NCBI GenBank assembly: GCA_030789695.1
Contig: CM061132.1
Location: 157,214,817-157,278,816, forward strand
Length of the DNA: 64,000 nt
From: Scilla litardierei
Taxonomy: Eukaryota; Streptophyta; Magnoliopsida; Asparagales; Asparagaceae
Direction of reading: 5' to 3'
The translations under genes were made by a program, and so were the position numbers. A model generated the notes under the pieces. That model was not told the DNA's origin, did no database searches, and saw only the letters and a program-made list of their open reading frames with translations. The first letter of the stretch is position 1; each line of letters starts with the position of its first letter. Positions 45,890 through 57,046 of this stretch are shown piece by piece.

Positions 45890-48025
45890 TTCTATCCTCC
45901 TTAAAATAATTCCGTCCTCGGAATTTAAAAATCTCTTTTGCAATTAATTGATGTTATGAAGAAGCTCAAGCAAATAAATGATAGAAAAGATTGTAATCTT
46001 TTTAAATCAGGCTGTAAATAACAAAAATGTGATAAGAAAATAAGGGATGTTACTAATATATATTATCACCATAGCTACCGTAATTATTCCTGAGACCAGT
46101 ATCATCACAATAGTTACTCTGACTTCTCAGGTAGCCTAAAATTAACATGATATGATAATATCACATGAAAATGAGGGCTATTACGATGACAACATCTGTT
46201 CGAACTTGGAACCTGAGGTGATAAGCCAGTAGCAAGCTATTTAAACCACATAAAACAAAAGATCATAAAGTTTATTCGTGCTACTGGTGACTAATTGGGT
46301 CTAGCCACAGATGTCGTTCATAATATAGCATGTATCGACTAATCCACGGGTACCAACAACATCAATCTCCGTAATGCCCAACCACATGCTAACGTCCAAA
46401 TCAACGCCCAAAGGTAGGTACAAGGCCAATACACAAAGTCAGTACTTACTGCCAGTATTCCTTCCATCAATCTCCATAATATCCCACAATAAGGCAAGAT
46501 CCAAGCTCTCATCCAGAGCCAAGCACAAGGCCTACATCCAACTTCAACTCCCAAGGCCAATATCATGCCAGTAAGCATCGCCATCACTCCTTCCGTAGAC
46601 CAAAACTTGACATTCGCAACACCCAACATCACCCAACAAATAAACAACCAAAAACACACTTTCCCGCAAACCAAAAGGAGTAGACGCAAGAGGATGTTGA
46701 GTAGAGGAAGCCTAAATGGGATCTCAACCTGGGTGAGATCCAGGTCAGAGAGCTCAAGAGAAACCCATGGATCACGGCTTCCCAAGATCTTAGCCACACA
46801 GCGGTAGCGAAGGTGGCGACGAGGGTCGTCGCCAAGGCTAAAAATCCCAAAACATATTGTCAGAGGGCCATCGGTGGTTGTCGATCTATGGTGGCTGCGA
46901 CTGCTTGACGTGGTGGGTATCACCGGAGTAGGGTGGGGTGGTGGAGCTTCGGGTGAGGCCGGAGGAACTGGAGGTGAGATGGGTTGAGTTCGCTTGGGAA
47001 GAGGCCGGGAGGAGGAGTGGTAGTCGATACGGCGTAGGGGAAACCAATGGGTGGCTTGGTGAGGAAGGAGAGGGGGGTCTTTTAAAAAAAGTGGGCACCG
47101 AAAGTCGTCGGTAGGGTAGACTAGGTTAGGCAGGACCGGGGCTCGAGGTGAGGAAGCGGACAAAGGAAATAAAGAGGGGGGATGGTAGGTGGAAAAATGA
47201 GGTTTAACTCATGGAGAATCGGGCACACGATAGAAAGTAGGGGCTAGAGGAGAAACACGAGCTCAAAAAGACGCAAACAGCCTACACTTGCACGTCAGGT
47301 TTGGCTCGTCTCAAAATCTCTAGCACCATCCTTGAATACTTCTGAGTGTCCTTCAATTCACTTCCGTTGTCGAACTCGGACTTCTGGTGATCGGAAAGAG
47401 AACGCTACCCTCCTTAAAATAGACGTAGCTAGAGTTCAAGAAAATTAGAAATAGAAAGATTCTAAGAAGGTCAATCGAATGGTCATCAAGCTAAAGATAA
47501 TGATGAAGATCGATGGCGTTACATAATCACGACTCACATCCTTGCGGTCCAGCGGAACACGGCCAGGGAAGTGACTAAGCCAGGACCACTTATCCCAAGT
47601 CTAGCAAGGGTGATCCAACAAACTTAGCCAAGCATATTGACTGGATCATGGTCCATTGAAGGAAGCTTATCATTTATATGTGTGCCATCATCAACTGAAG
47701 GAAGGGTGATGAAGAAGAAGTGGGTAGATAGTTCAACCTATGAAAAATTAATCTAACTGCTAGCAAAAGAGGTTACTAGGGAGGTATAACCAAGAATGGA
47801 ACACGAGTTCCTAAGCAAGGGTTAAGAGTTCAAAGGAAGAGATGAGGATCAAGGAAAGCCTAATGAAGATGGTAATAAGGACGCTTCACCCGTATATCCA
47901 ATACAGGTGAACACTCGAGACAACCAGTACCCGAGAGTTCAATTTGAGTATTTTATATTGTACACCCTGATCTTGTTATATTGTTCACGAGGTAGTTAGC
48001 ATGGACCTGCGTGGGCCACCAAACT
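45890..48025 (-). repeat. Array D internal region 3
   Basis: Same layout; polypurine-side hairpin at 45909-45924. Private changes include agtacttactgcc and agcatattgactgg. Confidence 0.92.
46339..47163 (-). CDS. Hypothetical 274-residue membrane-like protein, D internal copy 3
   Basis: Residue-identical to copy 2; the one base change in the region is silent on this frame. See the copy 1 entry. Confidence 0.4.
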   Translation of the reverse strand: MSASSPRAPVLPNLVYPTDDFRCPLFLKDPPLLPHQATHWFPLRRIDYHSSSRPLPKRTQPISPPVPPASPEAPPPHPTPVIPTTSSSRSHHRSTTTDGPLTICFGIFSLGDDPRRHLRYRCVAKILGSRDPWVSLELSDLDLTQVEIPFRLPLLNILLRLLLLVCGKVCFWLFICWVMLGVANVKFWSTEGVMAMLTGMILALGVEVGCRPCAWLWMRAWILPYCGILWRLMEGILAVSTDFVYWPCTYLWALIWTLACGWALRRLMLLVPVD

Positions 48026-51000
48026 TGTAACGACCCGCTCCAGGGGGCCCGTTACTTTTTTGATATTTGCGCAGGTCCTGCAGGTTACCAGTGAATTCAA
48101 AATAGCCACGATGCAGAGATGTAAAAAAATACTCAAAAGTGTCCAATTATTACAATCCATACTGTACAAGATGTCCCAACAGATATACATGAAAGAAGAA
48201 AAGTACACAACTGAAAATAGCTCTTGAAGCTGCGGTCGAATTCTGGCGCTATTAGCTCAGGAGCATCTATCCCCATATGTACGTCGTCTGCGGTGCCACG
48301 GAGATGGAACCGTAGGTAAGTCACAACAATTCTAAATGTAGAAAAGAAGCAGTGTACAAGTATGACAAAAGTAACTACGTGTAAGCAGACCAGAGTGAAA
48401 AGTAAAGTACTGAGCAACAACTGTACACAATTGAGTAGTAAAAGTAAACTGAACTGAAAGGAGAGAACAACTGTACTGTGATGGTGCAAGTGTAAAGCCG
48501 ACTAGGCAAGTGAAAACATACTACTACTGTAGCTAAAAGTATGACTGGTAAAGTACTGTGACTGCACAAGTGTAGTAAGTAACGTGCATGGAACGTGTAA
48601 AGTAAAGGTGACTGTATAAGGTAAAAGTGACTGTGCAAAAGTAACTACACTACGTGACTCAAGTCGGAGAGTACAATATGTGACCATCGAGTTCATCTCT
48701 TGCCTGGGCGCGACCCAGACGAATGCCATAAACACAGGCAGCGGGACGGTATGCCGAAACACAGGCAGCGGGACGGGAAGGTTGAACTCCAGTCACTCCC
48801 ATACTCTCTCAAACTATGAGTTACCCCAAAACCCCAGTGAAGTGTCAAGTGTTCTATGTACATGTTCCTTTCATGATGTTCCACGAGATATTCCACAAGA
48901 TGTTTCACAAGATATTCCATACGATGTATCCCAAGATGTTATCAATTCCATGTTCACAATGATAGTTAACCAGGACCATTGCCTTGTTCACAATGATAGT
49001 TAACCAGGACCACTGCCTTGTTCACAGTGATAGTTAACCAGGACCACTGGTTTTAAAACCAGAAAGTAAAGCAGAGCAGATGCTAAGAAATTTGAGGATA
49101 AAGACAAGTCCAACAAACATGGAATACAAAAACTGTTGGTTTAAGGGTGATAGTTTCGTTAGCACACAATTTACCCAAATTGATGATTGTGTGTTACAAC
49201 CACCAAAGTTGAAAGTTGGCAAAGTAATATGTAGTTGATTACTTTCCTATTAGATTAGGTCTCTAATTCGGATCAAGTCAAGTAGCCGTTCTGAGGCTAG
49301 ATGTGATGTTCTAAGTTCATACGGGGGCACTTATCTAATTTTCTAATTTTAGAATTAGTCGTGACTTACAGATTTCAAGATCGACGTAGCAAGCCGGAAC
49401 TGGTTCTAGGGCTTCTACGGACGTTGATGCACAAGAATTTGTACCTGCAAAACACAAGAACAATAGGTTAAAGAGTACACAGTTTTCTATCTATTTTTCT
49501 TAACGTGTTTGTATTTTTATAGTAGCTTAGAACTCGTCAAAATACGTACTAAATATTTTTAGATGGGCTAGATGGGAGTAAAATAATTTCATGTAGGAAG
49601 AAAATATTTTCTAAGTCTTATATCTATTTTTTTCATAATTTTTTTAAAAGCTTAAAATCAATTAAAACTAATTAAAAACGAGAAAACGGTTTTTCATTAT
49701 ATTTTTCAAAGATTTCTCTCGGGCAAACCATAAGTCGGAATTCTTCCAACAAGGGGTCAAAATGATCGTATTAACTAGTACTACTACATATATTTTTCTC
49801 GTACGTCATTGCAATTGAAATTCTTAAGATATTGATTTTAATTGAAAATATCATAATTAGATTTAAAATTTAAAAATTTGCTGAGGAAAATATACTTGCC
49901 CTTTGGTGATGAAACCGGCACCAATGAGTTCGGAATGTTGTTTCGGATTTTCTGGGCATTGTTTGGTATTTTTCTGATTCCTATACTATTTACTGTTAAT
50001 TTTTAGTAAACAAACCCATATGAAAATAGAAATACGCGTATTTATACGTATTTAAGAGTAAATTAAAACTATTACAATAAACTTTGAAAAATCATAACGT
50101 GAAAACTAAGTATCGGATTGAGACGAAACTGTCGCCTACACGTTCGTGACGAAGGCATGGATCTTCTGATGGTATCCGTTGCTCCGTCTGATACCTATAT
50201 CAAAAAGTCATTATTCACATATTATGATATCATTAATATATTATTATTTTTCAAAATGAAAACGGTGCCTTCTTTTAAGAGTTAAGGTGCATAGTAATTA
50301 ATAATTTATCATGATTTGTTATTAATATATTTAATATACAATGTTAATATAAGGTGTGATATGAAATATCAGGAGGTTATACCCACGAGTACCACATGGA
50401 TTAATCTAATCTCTTGTTGAAAAACTCATCGAAACTGTGAATATATTTTTAAAAAAGGCCGAGGGAACCTACTGACACATGGTCTGAGTGGGGGAGAAAC
50501 ATCGTGATCTCAGTGGTATGATTGTTCGGCGACTTGGCCCTCAACGGAGTCGCTCATCTCGCTCGTCGCTCGAAGCCGGGAGTGGAGGAAGAGAACTCGG
50601 CTTCTCCACGCGTCTCGTCGTCAACGTCCGAAACTAGAAGGGGAGAAAGAGCTCGGCCTCGTGTCGTTCATCGGACTCGGTGTTGCCTGAAGCCACGAGA
50701 GGGGAGAGAGTGTGTGACTGTGTGCGTGTGTTTAGTTATTTGAGAAGCTTAGGGTAGTAATTTATAACTGATTTATATTAATTTAATATATAAAGTGTAA
50801 TTAAGGCCATTTAATGAGTTTGTTGGGAAGGTTAGACTTTGGGTTTAGGGGGATGAACCGGGTTAGAGAGAAGAAAAACATGATCACACGATGAACCGGG
50901 TTAGAGAGAAGAAGAACGTGATCACACGTTTTTCCTCAGTTGGCAGGGTAGGTTAAAAGTTAATTAACCTAAATTAAAAATTAAAAGTAATTAGTAAACT

Positions 51001-51516
51001 CACACATATACGAAATTACGATTTTGCCCCTACTAGTAAACGTGTCCGAAAAATTACGAAAACATACCCACGGGTTCGTATCGTCGCGAGGATCGCGAAT
51101 ACGAGATCCGTTTCAGGGTTTGAGCTACGGAAATACGAGTCGCGGGCCAAAACGTTTAGGAAACTGGTTTGTGGGTTCTCTATCGATTTGACTTCAGAAA
51201 ATTACGAAATAAATATGGGAAGCCCTAAATGATCATTGAATGTTACTGTAAAAGTTTGAAATCGTTTTGATGATGTCTGTATAGAAAATAAATTCATTAA
51301 GCCAAAACGGCAATAACTGAAAACGAATTTTATCAGAAATGTTTTGAGTATTTGATGAAACTCGAACTTACCAAAATACTTCATAACTAGTCTGATACTT
51401 CAAAATATTTTTATAAGAAATTTTCGAAATCGTAAAACTCATGACAAACCATTATAAAATAGTTTAAAAATTGAAAATGCGTGAATAGTTGCATTGAAAA
51501 AATACGGACCGTTACA
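48026..51516 (-). repeat. Array D LTR copy 4
   Basis: The outer LTR at the right border. It ends ccgttaca directly before the target duplication gcaga and the resumed integrase of element A. Confidence 0.95.
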
Positions 51517-51521
51517 GCAGA

Positions 51522-51840
51522 GGGCCTCGAACTCAACCTACAATTGGTGGACAAAGTCTGCGAACGAGCGCTGGCGACCCTCATCGAGCAGAAGGGGCGC
51601 ATGGCCAGCTACTTCAATTCGAAAGTCCGCGAGCACAACTTCCGTGCGGGAGACTTGGTGATGCGCAAGGTCGCCTTCACTCTCGAGATCATCAAGCAGG
51701 GAAAGCTCGTTGCGAAGTTGGAGGGGCCCTACACAGTGATCGACGTACTCGGTCTTGCCACCTATCGACTCGCTACTTTGGATGATAGAGAGCTACATCA
51801 TCCTTGGAACGCGGAACACCTACGAAAGTGTTATCAATGA
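51522..51840 (+). pseudogene. Element A integrase C-terminus
   Basis: Reads on from element A's integrase, which ended in YYDEERNA at the array border: EGLELNLQLVDKVCERA, then GRMASYFNSKVREHNFRAGD and the terminal HPWNAEHLRKCYQ with TGA at 51838-51840. This matches the Tat-type integrase C-terminal domain also present in element G (HPWNAKHLLKFYQ). This piece itself is open. Confidence 0.85.
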
Positions 51841-52043
51841 TTATACTAAAGGGGTAAATTGACTGTTCATTTACCATCCTATACATGTCTATGATGAATA
51901 CAAATTAGATCATTCTTCGGTGCCAATCGCAACACTTTCGTCGGTCGTAAGACGAAGGGGCCTCGTCCATCGCCACCGAACGACCTACGATCGTCAGCCA
52001 TAAGCCAATGGGTCTCCCTTGCCACTGAATAATGCTCGATTGT
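51841..52043 (+). other. Element A 3' untranslated region (part)
   Basis: Non-coding sequence after the integrase stop, ending at the insertion point of element E (flank attgt, 52039-52043). Element A's 3' LTR must lie beyond the window. Confidence 0.6.
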
Positions 52044-53848
52044 TGTCACGCCCCGTTGCCCAGAATACCCGGCATTTAAATATATTTTTTCCAAGTATCC
52101 TGATGAGTGGGGGTGATGAGAGAGGAAAAGAGAGAAAAAGAAGAAACTGAATAAGCAGGCCACTCCGCACTTGCTGGGATAGTACAAGTGAAGTTCCACT
52201 ATAATATCAAACAACTCATAATAACATAGAACAACAACACATTTTATATAACAACTTTCATTTGTGTACATAACCCAAGTACATCATTTCACATACACCA
52301 ACACTCTCCACCTCCTAAGGCAACCAAGTCACTCTACCAGCTACAGCTCGCACCGAGTACTATCCCTGAACCCAACTCCAAGTCACCTCCAACCATGCTG
52401 ACCCTGCTACCTGGAAAATGGGGAGGAGCACGTTAATGCGTGCCCCAGTATGAATCCACTTGGATTTGGAACACCAGTTTAAGGTAATCAACCACTAAGC
52501 AAGGCATGTGAAATAAAACGTGTAAACTAAATAATATGGCAGAAAGTAAACAGCTAGGTGAGGGATCATACATGCGGTTAGATGTCAAGCTACTACAAGA
52601 AAAGGGTTAACACGAATAATAATAATAATAATAACACAAGTGTTCATGCAACCATTATCTAATAAGATAAGTGCAAGTGCCTAAGGCATGACACAGAGTC
52701 ACAAAGAACATGCAAAGGGAAGAGAAAGTGTTGCCAGCAGAAGGAGTAACGCGCAAATTCTTATTTTATCATTTTATAATTGAATTAATTGAAACTTGGA
52801 TAAACTGTATGATACCAGAACCTGGACATCACCCCAAGTTTTGGGTGAATATAGCACACGGCGCAGTGGACACGGGCACTGTACAACACCGGGCCTCTCA
52901 GCTCCCCCGTCCCTGGCAGGAGTGAGGATCTTCACATAATAACACAACCTCCGTATGTCCCCTCCACTCCCGGTAAAGGCGAGTGTGTATAAATATCCCA
53001 TCCACTCTCGGTAAAGGCGAGTGGGTATAAATATCACAAATCACATTATCATTTCCCCCAACTTCTCAATCCAGGCCTCATATCCACAAATTACTTAAAT
53101 CCAACCTAAACCCGGGTTTTGCTAACTCACCCTCATTAGAGAGGACCGAGACATTCAAGAATTTCATTTTATCATTTTAATAATGAAGAAGTCATGTTGC
53201 ATGGCATCACATTCCATATTCATACCAACACGGGTCATGCACCCAAGTGTCATGCTCTTTATCATAGCCATTGCAATTCATTATCCATTTCACATTGAAC
53301 CATGCTTTCCATGTCTCCATCATCACCAATTTATAACATGCTTAACAATACATGCATATATAACTCATTTTGTGGGTTTCTCTACTTTTGTTTCATTGAT
53401 GCATTTTCACAAACACGTGTTGGGTGTGACGTACATGCCCATGAGCACATTAGCAAATCCATTGGAACATATACAAAGAATCTACATTTCATGTAACAAA
53501 AATAATCATGCATTATAAAGAGTGAATTGGCAACACTACACAATTCATAACACCACTTTAGTACTTCTGCTTGCTGGAATTTGCAGAATTTGTCAATACA
53601 TGGGCATATATCATCAGGTTTTATTGAGAATTTGACAAAATGTCCCAAATGAAAGTTATAGATATACTAGTACTGGATTCACAGATAAAATTTCAGGCAA
53701 ATATATTAAGTATATGATATATAGTGAATTATCTGGTAAAGTGTGTCAAATCTGTTTTTCAAACAGATTTCAGAGTCTGTATTGAAAGCCGATTTTGGGC
53801 ATGTTACAGACAGATATTCGACATATAAGCACTATGATGAATTTTTAG
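52044..53848 (-). mobile_element. Element E: LTR fragment in minus orientation, cut by F
   Basis: Begins TGTCACGCCCCGTTGCCCAG on +, which on the minus strand is an LTR end of the form GGGGCGTGACA, as in element B. No gag or pol is visible. It contains an aat microsatellite (about 52617-52635) and a 37-38-bp tandem pair (52963-53037, ggtaaaggcgagtg). It is interrupted at 53849 by F; the rest and its second border lie beyond the window. The orientation is inferred from the LTR end. Confidence 0.65.
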
Positions 53849-54591
53849 TGTAACGGCCTGTTTTCTTCAACACAACTATTTGCGTGTTTAACCTATTTCC
53901 AAAATTTTTTAACTATTTTATAAGGGTTTGTTAGGAGTTTTAACTGATTTCAAAAATTTCGTATAAAAATATTTTGGAGTACCAGACTAGTTATGAAGTA
54001 TTTTAGTAAGATCGGATTTCATCAATTACCTCTAAAAGATCTGATAAAAATTCATTTTCAGATACTGCAGTTTTGACTCAATGAATTTATTTTCTATACA
54101 AACGTCTTCAAAATGATTTCAAACTCCTGCAGTAGCATCCTATGATCATTTAGGGCTCCCCACATTAATTTCGTAATTTTCTGATATCGTTTCAATAGAG
54201 AACCCGCAAACCCGCTTTCTAAACGTTTTGGCCAAAAACTAGTATCCCCGTAGTCCAAACCCTGGAACGGTCTTCGTATTCACGATCCTCGTGACGATAC
54301 GATACCGTGGGTATGTTTTCGTAATTTTTCGGACACGTTTACTAGTAGGGGCATTCTCGTAATTTCGTTACACTAATGACCTTTCGTTAATTGGGTTTTA
54401 CCTTGCTAATTACCTAATTAACCCTAATTACCCCACCTAATCTTCCAACTAACCCTCACGTTTTCCTCCCATTGACCGGTCCACCCCCCTCATCTACCCC
54501 TCTCATCTACCCCTACTAATCACCATTTTGCCATTCACTAACCCTATAAAAATAAGCCCCTCCCCTTTGTATTAACCCACACCCACAGCTT

Positions 54592-54592
<1 letters not shown>

Positions 54593-54642
<50 letters not shown>
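54593..54642. repeat. (CT)n microsatellite in the F LTR leader
   Basis: About 25 uninterrupted CT dinucleotides just downstream of the TATA-like motif; absent from the D LTRs. Confidence 0.95.
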
Positions 54643-54645
<3 letters not shown>

Positions 54646-55818
54646 TTTCGAATAACCCAACCCCAGGAGCCCGCTTATCCCCTCGCTCTCTCACTCAGCA
54701 TCTCCCTATCTCTCATTCACTCTCCCTCTCGCTCTAACCCCCCGACTACCGCCCTTCGACCTCCGCCCGCCGGCCGACGACATCGCCGCCGCCTCCAGCG
54801 GCCTCCGCCGCACAGGAACCCCGCCCCGCCACCGTATCTGCTCCGCCACCACACCGACCCCACCGTCCTCAGAGGTCACGACGCCGCCTCTCCCGTATAC
54901 CCCCCCCGCCGCTGCTCCGCCGTGCCCCGAGCAACGCCGAGCCCCTGCCATCGTCCCTCGCCGTCGCAGCTGTGGGTCGCCGCCGTCGTACTCCTCTCAG
55001 ATCCTCCTGGCGAACTCGCACACATCACCTCCGACGAGCCCAGCGCAGCCCCGCCTCCGTACGCCGCCGTCAGCGCCCCCGAGCGCGCTGCCGCCGCCCA
55101 ACGCCGCGGTCCACCGCCCCGGTCGCCGCCTCCGCCGACGAGGCCAACGGCGAAGCTCCCCCGGGCAATTGAATGGCGGATGCGTGAGTTGCCTCAATGG
55201 CAATCTCGTAAATACGAGATTAATTTTCGTATTTTAGTTTTTAAATTAATTATTAAATAGGGTATTACAGTTTTAAATCTATAACTAATTATATGGGGCC
55301 CAGAAAAATGTGAGACTAGCTCCAGAAAATCCGAAATGACATTCTGGACCCAATGTCGCTAGTTTCGTCTCAATCCGACGCTTAGTTTTTCCAGAATTAA
55401 TTTTTAACCCTAAAAGTTAAATACGTGATTTTCGTTCTAAAATACATAACTTGTTATTTTCACGTACAATAATATGTGAGAAAAATATATGTTATAATAC
55501 TCTTCGAGACGGTCGTTTTGACACCTCATTTGCAACATTCCGATGTAGATTGCATCCAGAATAAATTCCTGAATAAATACGTTACTAATTGAAAAATGGG
55601 TTTTAAATTGTTCTTGAGCTTTTAAAAAATTCTAAAAATTACTATAAGCCTCACAAAAAATATTCCCTCTTGCAGTAAAACTATTTTCACCATATATAGT
55701 CTATATAAAATTTTAGAATCGTTTTCAACACCGTTTCAATCAGTTTTAAAAATCAGAACGATCAAATTATTTAAATAGAAAAGTAGTGTTCTTTAACCAA
55801 CTATTTTTGTGATTGCAG

Positions 55819-55883
55819 GTACCAATCTCATGCACCAGCTCTTCTAGCTCCAACCTCGTCTTGCCACGACGAGCTCGAAATTA
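55819..55883 (+). other. Mini-exon-like segment in LTR F (65 nt)
   Basis: TTTTTGTGATTGCAG|GTACCAATCT at the start and AAATTA|GTAAGTCACGAC at the end match the borders of the 75-nt segment in the D LTRs, although the middles differ. Confidence 0.5.
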
Positions 55884-56512
55884 GTAAGTCACGACAGATT
55901 CTAAGTTCAGAAAACTAGTCTACTGTGCTTGCTTGAACTTGTGACACTTCACCACTTATAGCCTCGAACGGCTATTTGACTTGAACCAAACTAGAGAACT
56001 AAAATGAAAGTAATCTACCAACGATTACTTTGCCAACTTTCAACTTTGGTGGTTGTAGCACACTGTTACGAGGTGGAACTCGCGTACAATGAATTTGTAT
56101 TAATGGGAACCAAGGGCACGGTGGTTATGTGGAGTAGGGGGTTTAGGTAGGCTATTTGACAAGCGATTAGTGGGGTGAAGAAGTCGATCTCGACGCCAGT
56201 GACGATCGCGGGGCTGAATCTCGCCGGAAGCGGCTGGACAAGGTTGAACGGCAGGGGGGTGACGCCGACTGGTGTTGATAGGCGAGCTCTCCTGCAACAC
56301 GAACAACTCGTCAGAAGGGCTGGGTTGGGGGTTCAACCCTTAGCCCCTCCGATGCCTAAGTCAGTGATAGGGCTTAAAATGGGGGGCTGGTCACGCCGGT
56401 CGGACTAACGGTGTATCGACCGCGCGTGGCGAGCTATAGGTGGGAGAACAAAGATATGGAAGACCTTTGCACTCGTGTGTGAATAGTTGAATGAGAGAGA
56501 ATTCTGTAGCCG

Positions 56513-56535
56513 CCTCCCCTCCGTAGGAGGGGAGG
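56513..56535 (-). repeat. Perfect 10-bp hairpin near the transcription start in the G LTR
   Basis: CCTCCCCTCC, gta, GGAGGGGAGG. It lies just downstream (minus strand) of the TATA box, so it would fall at or next to the RNA start. Confidence 0.8.
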
Positions 56536-56538
56536 GGG

Positions 56539-56546
56539 TATTTATA
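56539..56546 (-). promoter_or_regulatory. TATA box of the G LTR
   Basis: The minus strand reads GGTATAAATACCCCC, a strong TATA box. Start of RNA is expected about 30 bases further on, near 56510. Confidence 0.7.
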
Positions 56547-57046
56547 CCTGACGGGTGATGACTAGGCGTGCTGAGCTGGCTCTGGTGTCGGCGGAAGCTT
56601 CGGACAAGGACGCCGGGGACAGGAGTCCCTGACCTGCCTCTGTCAGGCGGCGCAACGGCCCAGGGGTGCTTTTGTCGGGATGTCGGATAGGCTAGCCGCC
56701 TGGGGGTGCTTTTGTCGGGATGTCAGGGCCGAAAGCACTAACCGTCGGATAGGCTAGCCGCCTGGGGGTGCTTTTGTCGGGATGTCAGGTGACGTACGTG
56801 TCTGTCATGTCCTTGTACGTGTCAGTTGTGTCCTTATCCTAAGCCGTTTGTCGTTAGCGGCGGACTAAGAGTCGGGCGGCTACGGTGGTTCACCTCGTCC
56901 GGTTCGTGGAGCGCTGCAAGGTGCGCCCGCTTGGCTGGCCGCCCGGCCTTTTCGGGGCGGCGGCCCTTTTGTGAAAAGGTGAGTCAATGGGGTATGTTAG
57001 CAGATCTGGACGGGAATCGGGCAGCTACGATCTTTAGGTCGTAACA

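Larger units (their letters stand above)
31145..51516 (-). mobile_element. Array D: tandem non-autonomous LARD-like element (4 LTRs, 3 internal regions)
   Basis: A 5,627-bp unit repeats with almost no divergence: LTR, internal, LTR, internal, LTR, internal, LTR. Outer borders have exact target duplications gcaga (31140-31144 and 51517-51521), and removing the array restores element A's integrase frame. The polypurine-type signal lies to the right of each internal LTR's low-coordinate end, so the element reads on the minus strand: LTR start TGTAACGGTCCG, end CGGGTCGTTACA. The internal regions (2,136 bp) encode no gag or pol, as in LARD-type non-autonomous elements. Shared cis signals with element B suggest a B-like helper. 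Confidence 0.95.
15532..52043 (+). mobile_element. Element A: outer Tat-lineage Ty3/gypsy element, split by B, D and E
   Basis: Element A is carried in three pieces inside the window: 15532-17061, 27841-31144 and 51522-52043. Each break is an insertion whose excision restores the reading frame: B interrupts the protease, D interrupts the integrase C-terminus, and E lies in the region after pol. Pol has two RNase H-like domains, the Tat-lineage signature. Most of gag is deleted and pol has many stops, so it is an old element that served as an insertion site. Its 3' LTR is not in the window. The flank before 15532 is gcata, but the matching target duplication cannot be seen. Confidence 0.88.
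53849..56063 (+). mobile_element. Element F: diverged relative of the D LTR, + strand, cut by G
   Basis: Begins TGTAACGGCCTG after tttag (53844-53848). It runs parallel to the D LTR read on its sense strand, with shared stretches such as agactagttatgaagtatttt, the 53900s actattttataa block, gactttgccaactttcaactttgg near the end, and the mini-exon. It has a TATA-like ctataaaaataagc (about 54543-54556) and a CT-rich, CpG-rich leader. It is clearly older than the D copies. It stops in gtagcacac, where element G is inserted, so only about 2.2 kb of an expected 3.5-kb LTR is seen. Confidence 0.8.
56064..57046 (-). repeat. 3' LTR of element G (983 bp)
   Basis: The ends form a perfect inverted repeat, TGTTACGA...TCGTAACA. 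On the minus strand it is preceded by the purine-rich gccgggggcaat (57047-57058). It contains a duplicated segment with gggtgcttttgtcgggatgtc (about 56660-56790). Confidence 0.82.

Noticed and set aside
31145..51516. Array D as an assembly artefact
   Set aside because: Copies carry private substitutions and the outer target duplications are exact, so a simple assembly duplication is less likely, although copy number should be confirmed with long reads.
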